DNA of 9,469 bases from an uncultured Chlorobiota bacterium (GCA_946481475.1 CAMLOB010000112.1:1-9469), one strand, 5' to 3'. Positions 1 to 7,335 are shown, counted from the first letter of the stretch. Translations and numbers: made by a program. The notes: a model not told the origin generated them from the letters alone.

Positions 1-79
1 GTTGAAGCCGGGACTCTACGGTCTGCTGCTGATCGACCGGGAGGAATATTCATCCACCCCGCTGATGATCCTCCGATGA
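1..79 (+). CDS. C-terminal end of a probable T9SS-secreted protein (partial)
   Basis: An open frame starting at base 2 runs from the window edge to a TGA at 77-79 and encodes 25 residues containing PGLYGLLLIDREEYSS and ending MILR. This matches the last strand pair of a type IX secretion type A sorting domain (pattern P-G-hydrophobic-Y, a polar turn, then a hydrophobic C-terminus). It lines up almost residue for residue with the end of the other sorting domain in this window (PAGIYFCTISSNGWKETKR, then IVVR, ending at 4476). The rest of the protein lies upstream of the window, so its function cannot be told. The stop overlaps the ATG of the next gene (ATGA at 76-79), suggesting co-transcription and coupled translation. 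The identification rests on a short tail, so it is moderately sure. Confidence 0.6.
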   Translation, partial: LKPGLYGLLLIDREEYSSTPLMILR

Positions 80-2133
80 TGCCTGTCTCTCGTTCCATAC
101 CACCGCCGTTTCTGCCGGGACTGCTCTGCATACTGAGCCATTTCTTCGCCGCCGTATCCCTGACGGCACAGGAACCGCCGAAGCCGACACTCTTTCTCGG
201 TCCGTTTGCCGAAGCGGGAACCGGCATCACCCTGGCCGACCAGCCGCTCCCGGTCTATTCCCTCTCCCCCGGCTGCGGAACGTTCGGGGAGATCGGATCG
301 GCAAGCCGGGTTGAGTTCGGTGGGTACGTCGCCATGCCTGCGTTCTTCAGCCGCAATGTCGGACTGGCGGCACGTATCGGTTTCTTCCGCGGAAGCGAAG
401 GATTTCGTGGAGAGCCGATCGACCCGCAACGCCTGTTCGACTCCGCATCGTCAACGCTGGTCACGATCGACCGGGAGTTCCGGCTGGAGGGGATCACCGA
501 GGGACTTTCACTGGAAATCCTGCTGCGCTATGAACCGGCCGAGCGTTGGACGGTCGAGGCCGGCCCCGCGTTCGGCTACCGGCTTTCGACATCGTTCGAG
601 CAGACCGACAATGTTCTCGGCCCGGGAGATATCCGGTTCGACGACGGACAGGGGAGCCGCACGATGGAGGAGGGAATGTCGCTGAGCGGACGCTCCTTCA
701 ACGTCGGGGCGGGTCTGGGCATTTCCTACAGCCACAAACTCTCCCGCCCCCTCCGGCTGGTGCCATCGATCCGACTGAAGACCGACCTGCTGTCGGCAGC
801 AAATGAAGCATCCTGGATCACATTGCGTGGGACCGCAGGGGTGGGACTGCTGTTCGATCTGACCCCCTCTCCCCCTCCCCCCGATACGCCTCCGGAGGCT
901 CCCGAACCGCCACCACCGCCGGCTGTTCCTCCTCCGACCGCCGCGATCCGGATCATCGGCGTCGACGCCGACGGGAACGAGACCAGGGTCTCCCGTATCC
1001 GGGGGGTGGAAGTCCTTCATGAGCGTCGGCTTCCTCTGCTGGACCGGCTGTTCTATGAGGAAGGGGAGATCACGCTTCCGGACCGTTACGATGTCGGGAG
1101 CGGAACCGAGGAGGCGGAACATTCCGACTGGTCGATTATTGACGCACATCACCACTATCCCGGCATCATCATCGAGCGGATGAAGGAACATGCCGGAACG
1201 AAGATCAGTCTGAGCGGCAGCGGGGCGGGGAACGAACCGGCGGGAATTGCAGCGGAACGGATCGAATCCTTCCGCACTTCTCTGGCCGCCCGTGGAGTGG
1301 AATCCGAACGAATTGCCCTGCTCCCCTTCGCTTCAAACCGCTCCGACGAGCGAAAGAGGGAAGGAATGCAGGAGAACCGGCGGATCGAGATATCCTCAAC
1401 CGATCCGGCACTGACATCTCCTCTGGTTCTCGAATCGATCGAGCGGGATTTCTCCCCCCCATCGATCCGGGTCGTTCCCGATTTCGACTCACCGGTCGGC
1501 ATAGCCGACTGGAAGATGACCGTGACGCAGAACGGAAATCCGATGGCCGACTATTCGCGGGCCGATCTTGAGAAGGGAGAATCTCCGGACTTCCAGTGGG
1601 AAATCCGGCAGCGGCGGGGGGACACGTCAATCGCTCCGCTGGTCGCCCGGATCGAGGTGACCGATTCGCTGGGAAGAACGGCCCTGGCGTTCGATACGAT
1701 CCCGCTGATTCTTGAGAAGAGACGGGACAGAGTTGACGACGACGTGGAAATCGCCGTTGACATGGTACGGAAGTCCTCGTGGCTGATCGGCTTCGGCTAC
1801 GATTCGGACGCCCTGACGCCGGAGATGATCGCCGAGCTGAAGCGGATGATGGAATTTCTGAGGCCCGGAGGACGGATCAGCGTGACCGGGTTTACCGACC
1901 GGACCGGGACCGAAGAGCACAATCTCTCTCTGTCACGAAAACGGGCCGACCGGGTGGCCGGGTGGATCTCCGGTTATCTCTCCGAACAGAAGATGGAGGT
2001 GGAAGAAATGACCGTCACCGGAGCCGGGGTCGACGAAGAGCATTTCGACAACGATCTGCCGGAGGGGCGCGTCCTCTCGCGCAGCGTCCTGATCCGGATC
2101 GACCGGGCTGCCGAGGAGAGCGATCTGCCGTAA
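76..2133 (+). CDS. Secreted OmpA-family outer-membrane protein with beta-barrel and two OmpA-like domains
   Basis: This 685-residue protein probably spans the outer membrane and anchors it to peptidoglycan. Residues 1-31 look like a signal peptide (hydrophobic stretch about 13-30, likely cut near SLTA/QE). Residues ~38-262 alternate polar and hydrophobic strands as in a small outer-membrane barrel. Residues ~264-289 form a proline-rich linker. Residues ~318-441 resemble an OmpA-like domain (LFYEEGE..LPDRYD start, AERIESFRTSLAARGV helix, ENRRIEI end), but the position of the conserved peptidoglycan-binding Asp reads SGAGNE. An Ig-like spacer (~460-548) follows. A second OmpA domain (~567-677) keeps TGFTDRTG (Asp608) and LSRKRADRV, the Asp and Arg that bind diaminopimelate in the family. 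The start is the ATG overlapping the previous stop; the ATG at 79 is equally possible and would shorten the protein by one residue. No Shine-Dalgarno site is visible. The OmpA assignment is secure; partner and precise role are unknown. Confidence 0.88.
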   Translation: MMPVSRSIPPPFLPGLLCILSHFFAAVSLTAQEPPKPTLFLGPFAEAGTGITLADQPLPVYSLSPGCGTFGEIGSASRVEFGGYVAMPAFFSRNVGLAARIGFFRGSEGFRGEPIDPQRLFDSASSTLVTIDREFRLEGITEGLSLEILLRYEPAERWTVEAGPAFGYRLSTSFEQTDNVLGPGDIRFDDGQGSRTMEEGMSLSGRSFNVGAGLGISYSHKLSRPLRLVPSIRLKTDLLSAANEASWITLRGTAGVGLLFDLTPSPPPPDTPPEAPEPPPPPAVPPPTAAIRIIGVDADGNETRVSRIRGVEVLHERRLPLLDRLFYEEGEITLPDRYDVGSGTEEAEHSDWSIIDAHHHYPGIIIERMKEHAGTKISLSGSGAGNEPAGIAAERIESFRTSLAARGVESERIALLPFASNRSDERKREGMQENRRIEISSTDPALTSPLVLESIERDFSPPSIRVVPDFDSPVGIADWKMTVTQNGNPMADYSRADLEKGESPDFQWEIRQRRGDTSIAPLVARIEVTDSLGRTALAFDTIPLILEKRRDRVDDDVEIAVDMVRKSSWLIGFGYDSDALTPEMIAELKRMMEFLRPGGRISVTGFTDRTGTEEHNLSLSRKRADRVAGWISGYLSEQKMEVEEMTVTGAGVDEEHFDNDLPEGRVLSRSVLIRIDRAAEESDLP

Positions 2134-2241
2134 TGATTTTCCTACCCCCTCTCTCCCCTGTGTGAGTTCTCCCCCCTCTGATGTGTCTTCGCTACAGACC
2201 GGTCATAAAAGAATCAACCTTCAACGCCAAACGTGAAGACC

Positions 2242-4476
2242 ATGAACAAATTCATTCGATATACGCTTCTGCTCCTGCTGGCCCTGCCGGCACCGGCGAT
2301 GCTTCAGGGACAGAATCCGCAGTGGAACTCTCCGCGGCTCCCGTCGACCGTCACCGGGCACATCTATCTGATTACGTTTCCCGAGCCGCTGGAAAACAAG
2401 TTCGACCTTCGCTTCCCGAACGCTCAGCCGGAACGGCTTTCACTTTACATCTATTCCGATGCGACAACGCCGGTCTGGATCTCCAACGCCGGGGGGAACT
2501 GGTCGACAACCGAGATCCTTCCCGGTCAGACTTCCGTCGAGGTGCCTCTCCCCCTCGAAGAGTTCTCGTTTGCCGGTCGTGAGGAGATGCCGACGCAAAA
2601 CGTCTTCCGGGTGTTCTCCGTCCGTCCGATCCTTGTCAACTGCTACATGACGACGCACTTCGCTACAGAGGCCTGGACACCCCTCCCTGTTGAGGCATGG
2701 GGAAAGGAATATTATGCAGCCGCATCCGCGGCCGAGACCGTCAGGGATTTTGTGCCGGCAGGCGAGAACAGTTTCTCTTCCGCAATTCACGGAGCCCCCT
2801 CACAAATCACGGTGACGGCCGCCTTCAACAACACAGAGGTGACGATCGTACCGAACGCCGATCTGAACACCGGGTCGGCAGGGGTTCCGATGAGCGTCAA
2901 CCTCGATGCCGGAGAGGCCTACACGTTCATCAGCGAGGTCGACACCGGAAGCACCTTCGGCCCCAACCTTGCCGGTTCACGCATCACATCGAACCGTCTG
3001 ATCGGCGTCATCTCCGGCAACACCAGAGCGGCAGTGATCGACGACTCGGTGGGATTGCTGAAGAACTCCTACAAGAACCTGACGGTCGAAGCCCTCGCCC
3101 CCGTTCAGCAGCACGGCACGGAATTCGTCTTCATGCCGACCTGGGGTCCGGGTCGCATGGGTCTGGATGCGAAGTCTCTGCAGGCGGAATTTGCCGGCAT
3201 CTACGGCACATCGCAGGGACAGACCAACGGTCTGGTGACCGACAGCAGCGGAAGTTTCAATCCGTTCAGCGTCATGAACGCTTCGCTCTACAACAAGGAG
3301 TTCAACCAGGCGGAGGCACGTCTATTCCGGACCGATCAGCCGGCTCAGGGGATCATAACGTCGGCCGGTGCACTTACCTTCAACGGAACTACGGGTTCCG
3401 GCAACCTCATCGGTGCGACCTTTTCCTCCTGGGGATCCTATACCGTGGAGATGACTCCGCGTGAGCAGTGGACAAACGGTGCGGCATTTACCGCTCCCCA
3501 GCTTCTCTCCGGTACCCAGCACTACCTGAACCTTGTCACAAAGAAGGTTGACAGGTACAATGTACGCTACATCATTGAGGGCTCCCCTGCAACAACCTTC
3601 CCCTTCAATCAGGCGATTCCGGGTACCGATCTTGTCTGGGGAACCCTCGCAATCAATTCGGGCCTCACCTACAAGGTGTATGGTGAGAACGGCGCAACGT
3701 TTGCCGGCACCGTGTACGGCATGCAGAGAGGATATGAACTCTATCGTCCGGGCGCCCCGATGAAAGAGAAGGGATCATCGACATCGGCAGAGCATCCGTC
3801 GGAATATGAAGAGATCTGCGCCGAAGCATACGGTTTTCCACTCGCCCCCCAGCGCCGCCGGCTGGGTCAACCCTCCATCTTTGAAATTCTTGACGAACAA
3901 GGAGGGAACGACGAAGAGGGAGAGACCTACCGGATTCGCATCTCGAACGGAACCCCGGCGGACGGGGCGGCTGAGGAGATCGGTCTTCGCTCCATCTCCC
4001 TCCACCCGGAGAGCATCAACGCCGAACTTGAGTTTGTGGAGCCGAAGGACCCGATCGATCTGATCGGAGCTTATGAGGCGGTCGTCAGGGTCTACCCGAG
4101 CGATCCGGATCAGGACGCATCGGCTTTGCTTCTGGTGACCGACCGAACCGGAGCCGAGGAGACGGCCGAGTTCGAACATGCCGGAAAAGCTTCGTCGGTG
4201 ACCGACGCCCGGGGCAGCGGTTACCGGTTCGAGACCGTCGAGCCGAATCCGGTCAGTTCAACCGGAAGGATCACGTTCAGTCTCGGCAACGGAGGGATGA
4301 CGCGCGTGGAGATCACGAACGCTCTCGGACAGAGCGTGGCGGTCCCCGGCAACGGCGAGATGACGGCGGGACGCCATACGCTCCACTGGGATGCGTCCGA
4401 TCTTCCGGCCGGAATCTACTTCTGCACGATCAGCAGCAACGGCTGGAAAGAGACGAAGCGGATCGTGGTTCGGTAA
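2242..4476 (+). CDS. Secreted IgGFc-binding-domain-like protein with C-terminal T9SS type A sorting domain
   Basis: This 744-residue protein is probably exported and then secreted or attached to the cell surface by the type IX system. Residues 1-24 are a signal peptide (basic MNKFIRY, hydrophobic run of Leu, cut near LQG/QN). Residues ~38-410 resemble the bacterial IgGFc-binding N-terminal family: GHIYLITFPEP opening, LYIYSD, a repeated beta pattern, AWGKEYY, ITVTAAFNNTEVTIVP, LDAGEAYTF, and GSRITSNRLIGVISGN, its typical sequence order. Residues ~560-640 may be another beta domain. Residues ~663-744 are a T9SS type A sorting domain (VEPNP start, ITNALGQSV, PAGIYFCTI, ending IVVR). The actual ligand is unknown; the family name comes from an animal mucin-like protein and does not prove antibody binding. 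ATG at 2242 is preferred over an in-frame GTG at 2233 because it gives a standard signal peptide; neither has a clear Shine-Dalgarno site. The 108-base gap from the OmpA gene is C/T-rich, with no evident terminator. Confidence 0.8.
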   Translation: MNKFIRYTLLLLLALPAPAMLQGQNPQWNSPRLPSTVTGHIYLITFPEPLENKFDLRFPNAQPERLSLYIYSDATTPVWISNAGGNWSTTEILPGQTSVEVPLPLEEFSFAGREEMPTQNVFRVFSVRPILVNCYMTTHFATEAWTPLPVEAWGKEYYAAASAAETVRDFVPAGENSFSSAIHGAPSQITVTAAFNNTEVTIVPNADLNTGSAGVPMSVNLDAGEAYTFISEVDTGSTFGPNLAGSRITSNRLIGVISGNTRAAVIDDSVGLLKNSYKNLTVEALAPVQQHGTEFVFMPTWGPGRMGLDAKSLQAEFAGIYGTSQGQTNGLVTDSSGSFNPFSVMNASLYNKEFNQAEARLFRTDQPAQGIITSAGALTFNGTTGSGNLIGATFSSWGSYTVEMTPREQWTNGAAFTAPQLLSGTQHYLNLVTKKVDRYNVRYIIEGSPATTFPFNQAIPGTDLVWGTLAINSGLTYKVYGENGATFAGTVYGMQRGYELYRPGAPMKEKGSSTSAEHPSEYEEICAEAYGFPLAPQRRRLGQPSIFEILDEQGGNDEEGETYRIRISNGTPADGAAEEIGLRSISLHPESINAELEFVEPKDPIDLIGAYEAVVRVYPSDPDQDASALLLVTDRTGAEETAEFEHAGKASSVTDARGSGYRFETVEPNPVSSTGRITFSLGNGGMTRVEITNALGQSVAVPGNGEMTAGRHTLHWDASDLPAGIYFCTISSNGWKETKRIVVR

Positions 4477-4524
4477 GCAACGGATATTGAAGATCTGTTG
4501 AAAGGCTCACATCCATTCCCCATG

Positions 4525-4560
4525 AAAAAGGGATCGACATTCCGACGTCGATCCCTTTTT
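4525..4560. terminator. Bidirectional intrinsic terminator between convergent genes
   Basis: A perfect 14-bp stem (AAAAAGGGATCGAC at 4525-4538 with its exact complement at 4547-4560) encloses an 8-base loop. On the + strand it runs into TTTTTCTTTT (4556-4565); on the - strand the A5 of the left arm gives a T5 tract. It lies 49 bases after the stop of the T9SS protein and 28 bases beyond the stop of the leftward membrane-protein gene, so it can end both transcripts. Confidence 0.9.
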
Positions 4561-4587
4561 CTTTTCACCTGTATGTTCAGTCTGTAC

Positions 4588-5157
4588 TTACCCCGCCTCC
4601 ACCGGCTCCGGATGTCCATACTTGACCTGAAACTCCCGTCTGGTACTGACCAGATGACGCCAGGCCTTCATGTCTTCCAGCTCGAATCGCTCGGTCTCTC
4701 CCGAGACCAGATTCAGCTCGATCCCCTCAGCACTCGATCCGGTCGGTTTCCAGAACATGATCGAACGGATCATCGGAAGGGGAAAATGGAGATCGGTGAC
4801 ATTGGTGGAGCGGACGCGGAAGAGGATCTCCTGCGCATTCGCCGCCAGCCAGCCGTCGATTCCGTTGTGAATCGCGGGCGTTGCCACCAGAAGTTCACCA
4901 TCTCCCGAGAAGTCGGGCAGCTCGGTATCTTCCACTTTTTTCCAGTGCCAGAATTCATAGGCGGTCACGAAGACTCCACCGATTACCCCGGCGACAAGAC
5001 CGAACAGCAGAACCGCACCGAGGCTCTGAGGATCGTCCCGCAACAATCCGATCGCCCACCAGATCAGAGCCATTCCCAATCCGAACGGAAGTCCGTATCG
5101 CACCGCCTGTCGGGCAAACCCGGGCCTGGCGCTCAGTTCCACACGTGATGTATCCAT
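4588..5157 (-). CDS. Small two-helix membrane protein of unknown function, possible PH/GRAM-like domain
   Basis: This 189-residue protein is not recognised as a named family. After about 15 polar residues there are two strongly hydrophobic segments, ~21-39 (GLPFGLGMALIWWAIGLL) and ~46-64 (LGAVLLFGLVAGVIGGVFV), likely a membrane hairpin. A soluble domain of ~115 residues follows. Its pattern (a start near DGELLVATPA, strands, IRSIMFWKP, LNLVSGETERFELEDMKAWRHLV, with a final amphipathic helix) recalls small PH or GRAM-type folds in bacterial membrane proteins; that is inference from pattern only. The start is set at 5157 because GAGGAGG lies 8 bases upstream; an in-frame ATG at 5226 would add 23 residues with no membrane or signal character and swallow that site. 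The gene is divergent from hmgA with about 150 bases between, and convergent with the T9SS gene, so it is probably a single-gene transcript. Confidence 0.72.
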   Translation of the reverse strand: MDTSRVELSARPGFARQAVRYGLPFGLGMALIWWAIGLLRDDPQSLGAVLLFGLVAGVIGGVFVTAYEFWHWKKVEDTELPDFSGDGELLVATPAIHNGIDGWLAANAQEILFRVRSTNVTDLHFPLPMIRSIMFWKPTGSSAEGIELNLVSGETERFELEDMKAWRHLVSTRREFQVKYGHPEPVEAG

Positions 5158-5165
5158 AGCATTAT

Positions 5166-5172
5166 CCTCCTC
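5166..5172 (-). promoter_or_regulatory. Strong Shine-Dalgarno site fixing the start at 5157
   Basis: On the - strand the sequence GAGGAGG is followed by 8 bases and then ATG. It is the best ribosome-binding match in the window and decides the start of the membrane-protein gene. hmgA has a weaker AAAAGGAAG; the other genes here show no clear site. Confidence 0.75.
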
Positions 5173-5233
5173 AGGACTGAAAATGTATCTGCAAACGTCG
5201 ATGTTCGCATCTGTAAGGGATAACATCGGCGGC

Positions 5234-5260
5234 TTGTAAATGGTTCATTTCATATATTTC
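5234..5260 (+). promoter_or_regulatory. Candidate promoter for hmgA (weak)
   Basis: TATATTTC at 5253-5260 differs by one base from the Bacteroidota -7 consensus TAnnTTTG, and a TTG lies upstream at 5234-5236, where a -33 element could be, although the 16-base gap is shorter than usual. It sits in the AT-rich part of the divergent gap, 46 bases before the hmgA start. This is pattern matching only. Confidence 0.25.
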
Positions 5261-5306
5261 CGTCAAGATTTTTTCAGAACTGCGATCATTCAAAAGGAAG
5301 AAGATC

Positions 5307-6635
5307 ATGAGCAGCAACAACGGCACACCACGTGCCTACAACACCGGATTCGCTAATGAATTCGCCACCGAGGCTTTGGCCGGAGCGCTTCCGGTCGGGA
5401 AGAACTCTCCGCAGAAGGTGGCCTACGGACTCTACGCCGAACAGATCAGCGGTACGCCGTTTACCGCACCGAGATCGGAGAACCGCAGAAGCTGGTTCTA
5501 CCGCATTCGCCCGTCGGTGGTTCACGAACCATACGGACAGATCGACAACCGGGCATTCCGGAGCGGTCCCTTCGACGAGGTCCCCCCTCCTCCGACTCAG
5601 ATGCGCTGGAATCCCCCGCCGATCCCGACCGAACCGACCGATTTCATTGACGGGATTCTGACGATGGGGGGGAACGGTACGCCGGAGACGCATACCGGAC
5701 TTGCCGTCCACCTGTACGCGGCGAACCGTTCGATGGAGGACAGATTCTTCTATAACGCCGACGGCGAGATGCTGATCGTTCCGCAACTCGGAACGCTTGC
5801 CGTCCATACCGAGTGCGGAATTCTGGAAGTTCCCCCGCTGCATATCGGACTGATCCCGCGCGGCATCAAGTTTCGTGTGGTTCTGCCGGACGGGAAGGCC
5901 CGGGGATATATCCTGGAGAACTATGGTTCCACATTCCGGCTTCCGGACCTGGGACCGATCGGCGCAAACGGTCTGGCCAATCCGCGCGACTTCGAGACGC
6001 CGGTGGCCGCATATGAGGATCGCGAGGGAGATTTCCGGATGGTCGGGAAGTTCCAGGGGAATCTGTGGGAGGCCCGGATCAACCACTCGCCGCTGGATGT
6101 GGTTGCGTGGCACGGCAACTATGCCCCGTGCCGCTACGACCTGACCCGGTTCCAGACGATCAACACCGTCAGCTTCGACCATCCCGATCCGTCGATCTTC
6201 ACGGTGATCACCGCACCGTCGGAGATCCACGGGACGGCAAACTGCGACTTCGTGATCTTCCCGCCACGCTGGATGGTGGCCGAGGATACGTTCCGTCCCC
6301 CCTGGTTCCACAGGAACTTCATGAACGAGTACATGGGACTGATCGTCGGCGAGTACGATGCGAAGGCCGAAGGCTTCCTGCCGGGCGGAGGCAGCCTCCA
6401 CAACTGCATGTCGGGTCACGGTCCGGACGCCGAGACGTTCGAGAAGGCATCGAACGCAGAGCTTGGGCCACAGAGGATCGACGAGACGATGGCCTTCATG
6501 TTCGAGACCCGCTTTGCGGTCCGACCGACAAAGTTTGCACTGGAGACCGATCTGCGCCAGCCCGACTACTACGAGTGCTGGCAGGGATTGAAGAAGAACT
6601 TCGATCCGTCGGGAAAAAAGCTGGAGACGGCCTGA
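5307..6635 (+). CDS. hmgA: Homogentisate 1,2-dioxygenase
   Basis: This Fe(II) dioxygenase opens the ring of homogentisate to 4-maleylacetoacetate in the cytoplasmic breakdown of tyrosine and phenylalanine. At 442 residues it is full length for the family (human enzyme 445). The N-terminal hallmark [14 protein letters not shown] (11-24) is present, followed by [19 protein letters not shown] (266-272) and FVIFPPRW. The iron ligands fall at His335 and Glu341 (FHRNFMNE) and His371 (SGHGPD), with the catalytic His292 in SFDHPDPS; from memory these match the human numbering. ATG 5307 is preceded by AAAAGGAAG at suitable spacing. The usual partners (maleylacetoacetate isomerase, fumarylacetoacetase, 4-hydroxyphenylpyruvate dioxygenase) are absent from the window. 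The gene is flanked by a divergent membrane-protein gene and by its own candidate terminator, so it appears to be transcribed alone. Confidence 0.97.
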   Translation: MSSNNGTPRAYNTGFANEFATEALAGALPVGKNSPQKVAYGLYAEQISGTPFTAPRSENRRSWFYRIRPSVVHEPYGQIDNRAFRSGPFDEVPPPPTQMRWNPPPIPTEPTDFIDGILTMGGNGTPETHTGLAVHLYAANRSMEDRFFYNADGEMLIVPQLGTLAVHTECGILEVPPLHIGLIPRGIKFRVVLPDGKARGYILENYGSTFRLPDLGPIGANGLANPRDFETPVAAYEDREGDFRMVGKFQGNLWEARINHSPLDVVAWHGNYAPCRYDLTRFQTINTVSFDHPDPSIFTVITAPSEIHGTANCDFVIFPPRWMVAEDTFRPPWFHRNFMNEYMGLIVGEYDAKAEGFLPGGGSLHNCMSGHGPDAETFEKASNAELGPQRIDETMAFMFETRFAVRPTKFALETDLRQPDYYECWQGLKKNFDPSGKKLETA

Positions 6636-6671
6636 AGCCGGGAGTGAGTCTGTGTTTACGGTGAGGTAGTT

Positions 6672-6700
6672 CTTCGGCAGAGATCTGCCCGGAGGTTTTT
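6672..6700 (+). terminator. Candidate intrinsic terminator of hmgA
   Basis: CTTCGGCAG, loop AGAT, then CTGCC-C-GGAG form a 9-bp stem with one bulged C and one G-U pair, followed at once by GTTTTT. It starts 36 bases after the hmgA stop. The position is right; the bulge and short T-tract make it moderate. Confidence 0.5.
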
Positions 6701-6714
6701 ACCGCCACGACACG

Positions 6715-6730
6715 GTCCGCCGCGGCGGAC
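6715..6730. repeat. Perfect 16-bp GC palindrome
   Basis: GTCCGCCGCGGCGGAC is its own exact reverse complement and lies alone in the gap between hmgA and the HicB-like gene. It could be a protein-binding site, a remnant of a dispersed palindromic (REP-like) element, or chance in GC-rich DNA. Only one copy is visible here. Confidence 0.5.
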
Positions 6731-6763
6731 AGGAAGGATCACCAAGGGAGCGGCTCACCGGAC

Positions 6764-6786
6764 CGGCAGAAGTGCCGCAGTTTTTT
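6764..6786 (+). terminator. Weak terminator-like hairpin
   Basis: CGGCA, loop GAAG, TGCCG form a 5-bp stem; three bases later comes a run of six T (6781-6786). The stem is short, so it may not act alone. It is the second of three such structures in this gap. Confidence 0.3.
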
Positions 6787-6816
6787 GCCGTTGAACTTCG
6801 GTCCTTATATATGCAG

Positions 6817-6847
6817 AAGCCCGGGTCATGTGTGATCCGGGCTTTTT
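6817..6847 (+). terminator. Intrinsic terminator between hmgA and the HicB-like gene
   Basis: AAGCCCGGGTCA (6817-6828), loop TGTG and TGATCCGGGCTT (6833-6844) form a 12-bp stem with one G-U pair and a T5 tract at 6843-6847. It lies 38 bases beyond the stop of the leftward HicB-like gene. On the - strand the run after the stem is poor in T, so it serves rightward transcription best. Confidence 0.75.
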
Positions 6848-6885
6848 GCATAACTGCAATTAATCAGGTGTAATTCTCATTACGA

Positions 6886-7233
6886 TCACCGACCGCCCCT
6901 CCGCAGGCCTTCGGACAGGAGGCGATCCATCAATACGGCAATACTCACTCCTTCTTTCTCCGCCCGCTCCATCAGAAGCCGGTGAACCGTCCGTGATACG
7001 GAGGTCGGGACTTTCTCTTCAGTTGAAGGGATCGGTTCGGGAATCCCTTTCCGCCACTCGAGCCGGGCTGCTATCCACGCATTAAATGCTTCTTTGCCGT
7101 TTCGCAGCGCTTCTTCAGGAGTATCTCCATCTGACATACAGCCGGGAAGATCCGGGGACGTTATCACGTACCCGCTCCCTTCTTCTGCAGAAAGAGGACG
7201 AATCTCGAAAGGATAATCTTCAAACCGAGCCAT
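6886..7233 (-). CDS. HicB-family antitoxin-like protein without a visible HicA partner
   Basis: This 115-residue cytoplasmic protein has the HicB layout: a partly degraded RNase-H-like fold at ~8-60, with the signature GYVITSPDLPGCMSDGDTPEEAL (split here as GYVITSPDLPGC, 21-32, and MSDGDTPEEAL, 33-43) and an ensuing helix NGKEAFNAWI. A C-terminal ribbon-helix-helix-like segment follows at ~75-108 (VPTSVSRTVHRLLMERAEKEG). HicB proteins neutralise the HicA mRNA-cleaving toxin and repress their own promoter. No HicA (about 60-80 residues) fits either side: 102 bases separate it from the upstream gene, and the 250 bases downstream hold no suitable frame. It may be a solitary regulator or a relic of a lost pair. 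The ATG at 7233 has no Shine-Dalgarno site. Confidence 0.85.
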   Translation of the reverse strand: MARFEDYPFEIRPLSAEEGSGYVITSPDLPGCMSDGDTPEEALRNGKEAFNAWIAARLEWRKGIPEPIPSTEEKVPTSVSRTVHRLLMERAEKEGVSIAVLMDRLLSEGLRRGGR

Positions 7234-7322
7234 AGACGTTCGTCAGATTGAATCGATCAGTAGAAGGAACTGTTTGATGTAGACCGGCTTGACCGGACGT
7301 GGTGATGTTGTGGGTAGTGCGG

Positions 7323-7330
7323 CAAAGATA
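7323..7330 (-). promoter_or_regulatory. Candidate -7 promoter element for the HicB-like gene
   Basis: TATCTTTG on the - strand fits the Bacteroidota -7 consensus TAnnTTTG exactly and lies 89 bases before the HicB-like start, just after the stop of the upstream gene. No TTG is seen at the -33 distance, so support is partial. If real, the HicB-like gene would have its own promoter. Confidence 0.3.
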
Positions 7331-7335
7331 TCACA

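Noticed and set aside
1..75. Upstream extension of the OmpA gene in the same frame to the window edge
   Set aside because: The frame is open but the signal peptide follows directly after the ATG at 76/79, and the +1 frame ends with a convincing sorting-domain tail.
76..171. Lipoprotein signal in the OmpA gene (Cys18)
   Set aside because: The residues before the Cys (PGLL) do not fit a lipobox, and the hydrophobic segment continues well past it.
5158..5306. Riboswitch or regulatory RNA in the divergent gap
   Set aside because: No conserved fold or terminator/antiterminator pair is visible; the gap is AT-rich and fits simple promoters.
5286..6419. A 377-codon open frame on the - strand opposite hmgA
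   Set aside because: It mirrors the GC-rich hmgA codons, gives a low-complexity Arg/His/Val-rich protein without a family match, and hmgA is unmistakable on the + strand.
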